Origin: Gemmatimonadaceae bacterium | GTDB taxonomy: Bacteria > Gemmatimonadota > Gemmatimonadetes > Gemmatimonadales > Gemmatimonadaceae | Assembly (NCBI GenBank): GCA_025451425.1 | Contig: JANWKK010000280.1 | Coordinates: forward strand, 1 to 9,473 | Length of the DNA: 9,473 nt | Direction: 5' to 3' | In this document: piece by piece, positions 6,571 through 9,473 of the stretch | Position numbering within the stretch: position 1 is the stretch's first letter | Layout of the letters: each line of letters opens with the position of its first letter | The notes under the pieces: generated by a model | What the model was told of the DNA's origin: nothing | The model's input: the letters and a program-made list of their open reading frames with translations, nothing else | Database searches by the model: none | Translations under genes and position numbers: made by a program

Positions 6571-8538
6571 TTATTTGAGATTCCGCACCGCCTCCGCGAG
6601 CATCCTCACCTTCCCGGAATCGCTCGACCCCCGAGCGTCGTTCTCCAACTGATCAGCGAGCTCCGCCAGCGCACTGCTCCTCCCCGATCCCGACGCGCTT
6701 TCGGCACCACTCAGCGCCTGACGAACCGCGGCGATCCGTGCATCACTCAGTCCCTTCGATCGATCGAGCTGGTCCACGTACGCGCGTGCCACCGCAAAGC
6801 TCGCCGGCCACGTGTACCTCGGCTGCCCCTGCACGTTGAGATACTCCAAGCGCGCGGTCTTCGCCGCATCCAGCTCGTTCTGGGTCAGCAACGGATTCGG
6901 CGTCAGCTCCAGTACGTCCAACCCGCGCGCGATCTCCGAGCTCACGATCACGCCGTTGTACCAGTACGAAGACCACGCGCCGCCTTCCACCATCTTATTG
7001 GGGTCGATCGGTCCGCGATCGAAGAACGCGATCTCCGACGCGTGTGCAGGATCGGTGAAATCGAACACCGACACTCCGCCCTGATACCACGCCTGCACCA
7101 TGATGTCGCGACCCGGTACCGGTACAATGGAGCCGTTATGCGCGACACAGTTCTCCTCCGCGCTCTGCGGGGCGGGAAGTTTGTAGTACCCCTGAAAGAC
7201 AAGCTTCTTGTTCACGATGTTGAAGATTGCGTCGGCGCCCCACTCGCGCGGATCGGTCGCGCGGCACTTCGGCGCGCTGCCACCGCCCCACTCGTCAGAG
7301 AACAACAGCTTCGTGCCGTCGTTGTTGAACGTGGCCGAGTGCCAGTACGAGAAGTTCGAGTCCGACACCGCATCCAAGCGGACGGGATGCGCAGGATCGT
7401 GGATGTCGAGCAGCATGCCGTAGCCCTCGCATGCTCCACCCGCATAGCCGATCGAGGGATAGACGGTGATGTCGTGACACTGCGTCGGACCGCGGTCCGC
7501 GCCCGCGCTCATGCCGAACATCTTGAGCAGCATGTCCGGGAGGGCGGCGCGCAACGCCGCGGAATCGGCGCCCGTCGCCGGACCACCGCCGTGGTTGGCC
7601 TTGGCCGTGCTGTCCAGAAGCGGCTGCACCATCTCGTTCGGCAACTCGAAGTTCATGCCGATCACGTTGACCGGGAACTTGCCCTGCGCGATCGACGCCT
7701 TCTGCGCTTCGATGTCTCCTAAGGCCAACCCGTGATGTGCGGGCGCGGTGAGATCGTTGAAGATCCTCGGGCTGCTCACGATCGCCGCCTGATCAGGATG
7801 CGCCAACGGCACTTTGATCACTTCGATGCGGAAATCCGCTGAATTGGGATCGTTCGGGTTGCTGCTGCAGCCCGCAAGCTCGGCCGCAGGCCGGACGCCC
7901 GACGACCCGGAGACATAGATGTAGACGTCGTTAGGGTCCTTGGGGTCTACGACCAGCGTGTGCGTGTGCGATCCGCGGCACGTCTGCACGCTCGAGACGT
8001 ACTTGGGGTTGTCCAGGTCGCTGATGTCGAAGATGCGAATCCCACGAATTCGCTCGGCGCTTACGGGATCCTTGATGCCGCCTTCTTTGCAATCGAGCCG
8101 CGAAGACTCCGACTCGGCCGACATGAAGAGCAAGTTCTTGTAGATGGAAATGTCATTCTGCGACGCGGGGCAGAAATAACCCTTGCGCACCGCGGGATGT
8201 GCGGGATTCGAGACATCCCAGATCAGCCAGCCGTTGAACGTTCCTTGAATCGCATACTTGCCGAAGAAGCCCAGATCGGAGTTAGTGCCCTTGAACTGCT
8301 CGGGCGTAGGCGTGTTCGACAGCAGCCGCATGTTCCAGCTCGCCTCGCCGGGGTCGGTCATTCCCGCCTTGAGCCCAACGCGCGGATCGGGATTGGGTGC
8401 CGCCGCCTTGGCCATCCATTCGATGTTGAAGGTCGAGGCGGGTACGGGAGCACCGGAGAGCGAGACGCCGGCGCTGTGCGCGCAGGCGCCGAGAAGGGCC
8501 ACGACGGGGATCAGGACGGAGCGACGGAGCGTTGGCAT
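6571..8538 (-). CDS. LVIVD-repeat beta-propeller lipoprotein
   Basis: 655 aa. The signal peptide ends in a good lipobox (VVALLGAC, Cys19), so the protein is a lipid-anchored envelope protein. Repeats of LVIVD type are visible at about 103-121 (GWLIWDVSNPAHPAVRKGY), 166-184 (GIRIFDISDLDNPKYVSSV), 374-391 (GMLLDIHDPAHPVRLDAV), 488-506 (GVSVFDFTDPAHASEIAFF) and a partial one at 539-545, indicating a beta-propeller. Conserved-looking His/Cys positions fall in loops: SHTH (190-193), AHHG (267-270), QCHD (353-356), YWHS (399-402), NCVAHNG (463-469); they could bind metal, which is inference. The last 90 residues are helical and charged. The ATG at 8538 follows the DUF305 stop by 19 nt with only a weak ribosome site, suggesting co-translation within an operon. 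Biochemical role unknown for the family; ends at the shared terminator. Confidence 0.92.
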   Translation of the reverse strand: MPTLRRSVLIPVVALLGACAHSAGVSLSGAPVPASTFNIEWMAKAAAPNPDPRVGLKAGMTDPGEASWNMRLLSNTPTPEQFKGTNSDLGFFGKYAIQGTFNGWLIWDVSNPAHPAVRKGYFCPASQNDISIYKNLLFMSAESESSRLDCKEGGIKDPVSAERIRGIRIFDISDLDNPKYVSSVQTCRGSHTHTLVVDPKDPNDVYIYVSGSSGVRPAAELAGCSSNPNDPNSADFRIEVIKVPLAHPDQAAIVSSPRIFNDLTAPAHHGLALGDIEAQKASIAQGKFPVNVIGMNFELPNEMVQPLLDSTAKANHGGGPATGADSAALRAALPDMLLKMFGMSAGADRGPTQCHDITVYPSIGYAGGACEGYGMLLDIHDPAHPVRLDAVSDSNFSYWHSATFNNDGTKLLFSDEWGGGSAPKCRATDPREWGADAIFNIVNKKLVFQGYYKLPAPQSAEENCVAHNGSIVPVPGRDIMVQAWYQGGVSVFDFTDPAHASEIAFFDRGPIDPNKMVEGGAWSSYWYNGVIVSSEIARGLDVLELTPNPLLTQNELDAAKTARLEYLNVQGQPRYTWPASFAVARAYVDQLDRSKGLSDARIAAVRQALSGAESASGSGRSSALAELADQLENDARGSSDSGKVRMLAEAVRNLK

Positions 8539-8557
8539 TCGACCGGTGTGTTGCGGT

Positions 8558-9220
8558 TTAGAGTTTGTGATTCGCGGTTTCGATTTCCGCGGCCAACAAC
8601 ATCTGCTGCATGCGGTGGATCTCGGTATTCTGATCGACGTTGACGTTGTTGGCGAACTTGAACACTGCTTCGTCTTGCCCGGCGCCCGGCGTGGCGAAGA
8701 GCTGCTGGACCATGGTGATCGCGCCCTGGTGATGCTGGATCATGCCGCGAAGGAACATCTTGTCGAAGTTAGTACCGCGCGCAGCGTCGAGTTGCTTCAT
8801 CTGATCGTCGGTGAGCATGCCGGGCATGAGCATCTCCATCACCTGGCCATTCATCACCATCTTCATGGGCAGCGGCTTGGCCTCGGGCACCGGCTGGTTG
8901 CGATCGCGCAGCCAGTTCTGCATCAGGGCGATCTCGTCGTTCTGCGCGTTGATGATGCGGCCGCAGAGCGTCTGCACCGCCGCGCTGGCGCCATGCGTCG
9001 GCGCCATCTTCGCCATCACGACGGCCTGGGCATGATGGGAGATCATGCCCGTCATGAATCGAATGTCGGCCGCCGTATACGGAAGTCGAGCGCTATCGGC
9101 GCGGGCGCGGGCTTGGGCCGCCGAATCAGAAACAGCGACGGGCCGAGGGACCTGCGCCAGTCCGAGACTCGCGCAGGCGCTCATCATCGCGATCGCATAT
9201 CGAATGGACGTTAGACGCAT
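8558..9220 (-). CDS. DUF305 family exported protein, Met/His-rich
   Basis: 220 aa from ATG at 9220, with GAAGG 7 nt upstream inside the end of the preceding gene; an in-frame ATG at 9241 would add seven polar residues before the signal and is less likely. Residues 1-22 are a Sec signal peptide (cleavage near GLA-Q). The mature part shows the two-repeat four-helix DUF305 pattern: FMTGMISHHAQAVVMAKM (55-72) with EIALMQNWL (97-104), and FLRGMIQHHQGAITMVQQL (156-174) with EIHRMQQML (200-208). The HH pairs at 62-63 and 163-164 and the regularly spaced Met are possible metal ligands. Between the repeats lies a Met-dense segment (MKMVMNGQVMEMLMPGML, 119-136). Family members are ferritin-like and often sit in copper or metal-stress loci; the exact reaction is unknown. 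Confidence 0.95.
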   Translation of the reverse strand: MRLTSIRYAIAMMSACASLGLAQVPRPVAVSDSAAQARARADSARLPYTAADIRFMTGMISHHAQAVVMAKMAPTHGASAAVQTLCGRIINAQNDEIALMQNWLRDRNQPVPEAKPLPMKMVMNGQVMEMLMPGMLTDDQMKQLDAARGTNFDKMFLRGMIQHHQGAITMVQQLFATPGAGQDEAVFKFANNVNVDQNTEIHRMQQMLLAAEIETANHKL

Positions 9221-9224
9221 CGAA

Positions 9225-9473
<249 letters not shown>

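Noticed and set aside
8258..9214. Plus-strand open frame of 318 codons
   Set aside because: Antisense to the DUF305 and LVIVD genes; His/Leu/Arg-biased composition typical of a shadow of Met/His-rich coding sequence.

Overview
The window is GC-rich (low 60s % by eye) and densely coding. It carries gene families typical of Gemmatimonadota and Acidobacteriota: a PadR regulator translationally coupled to a double-core orphan ABC permease of the ADOP type, an LVIVD beta-propeller lipoprotein and a DUF305 protein. I favour Gemmatimonadota; this is a judgement from family content, not a search.

Layout. (1) Positions 1-513, minus strand: the first 171 codons of a membrane protein of the NfeD/YqiJ-like type, cut by the window edge, with its own sigma70-like promoter at 548-576. 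(2) 667-3686, minus: a two-gene PadR-permease unit whose genes overlap by 4 nt. (3) 3693-3937: a divergent promoter region with two dyads of identical geometry (7-nt arms, 15-nt spacer). (4) 3938-5080, plus: a soluble protein with two canonical FHA phosphothreonine-binding domains and one degenerate N-terminal copy. (5) 5081-5431: a 351-nt gap without a gene, containing a compact hairpin and a potentially structured 5' leader. (6) 5432-6460, plus: an exported, Cys-rich, probably lipid-anchored protein with an HEMAE motif, of no family I can name firmly. (7) 6482-6514: a perfect 15-bp hairpin with T-runs on both strands, serving as terminator for two convergent units. (8) 6571-9473, minus: a tight cluster of a RibD-C/dihydrofolate-reductase-like protein (partial, at the right edge), a Met/His-rich DUF305 protein and an LVIVD-repeat lipoprotein.

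How they may work together. The PadR-permease pair looks like a self-contained regulated export or envelope-stress module; no ABC ATPase is present here, as is usual for ADOPs. The DUF305 and LVIVD proteins are both exported and rich in potential metal ligands, so I infer an envelope metal-related (perhaps copper) function. The FHA protein would read Ser/Thr kinase output, but no kinase lies in the window.

The most unusual non-genic signal is a short word, GTTAGG (most often TCGTTAGGC), which occurs far more often than base composition predicts. It appears on both strands, inside and outside genes, and sometimes forces rare codons. No phage, insertion sequence, CRISPR array, tRNA or rRNA was seen.
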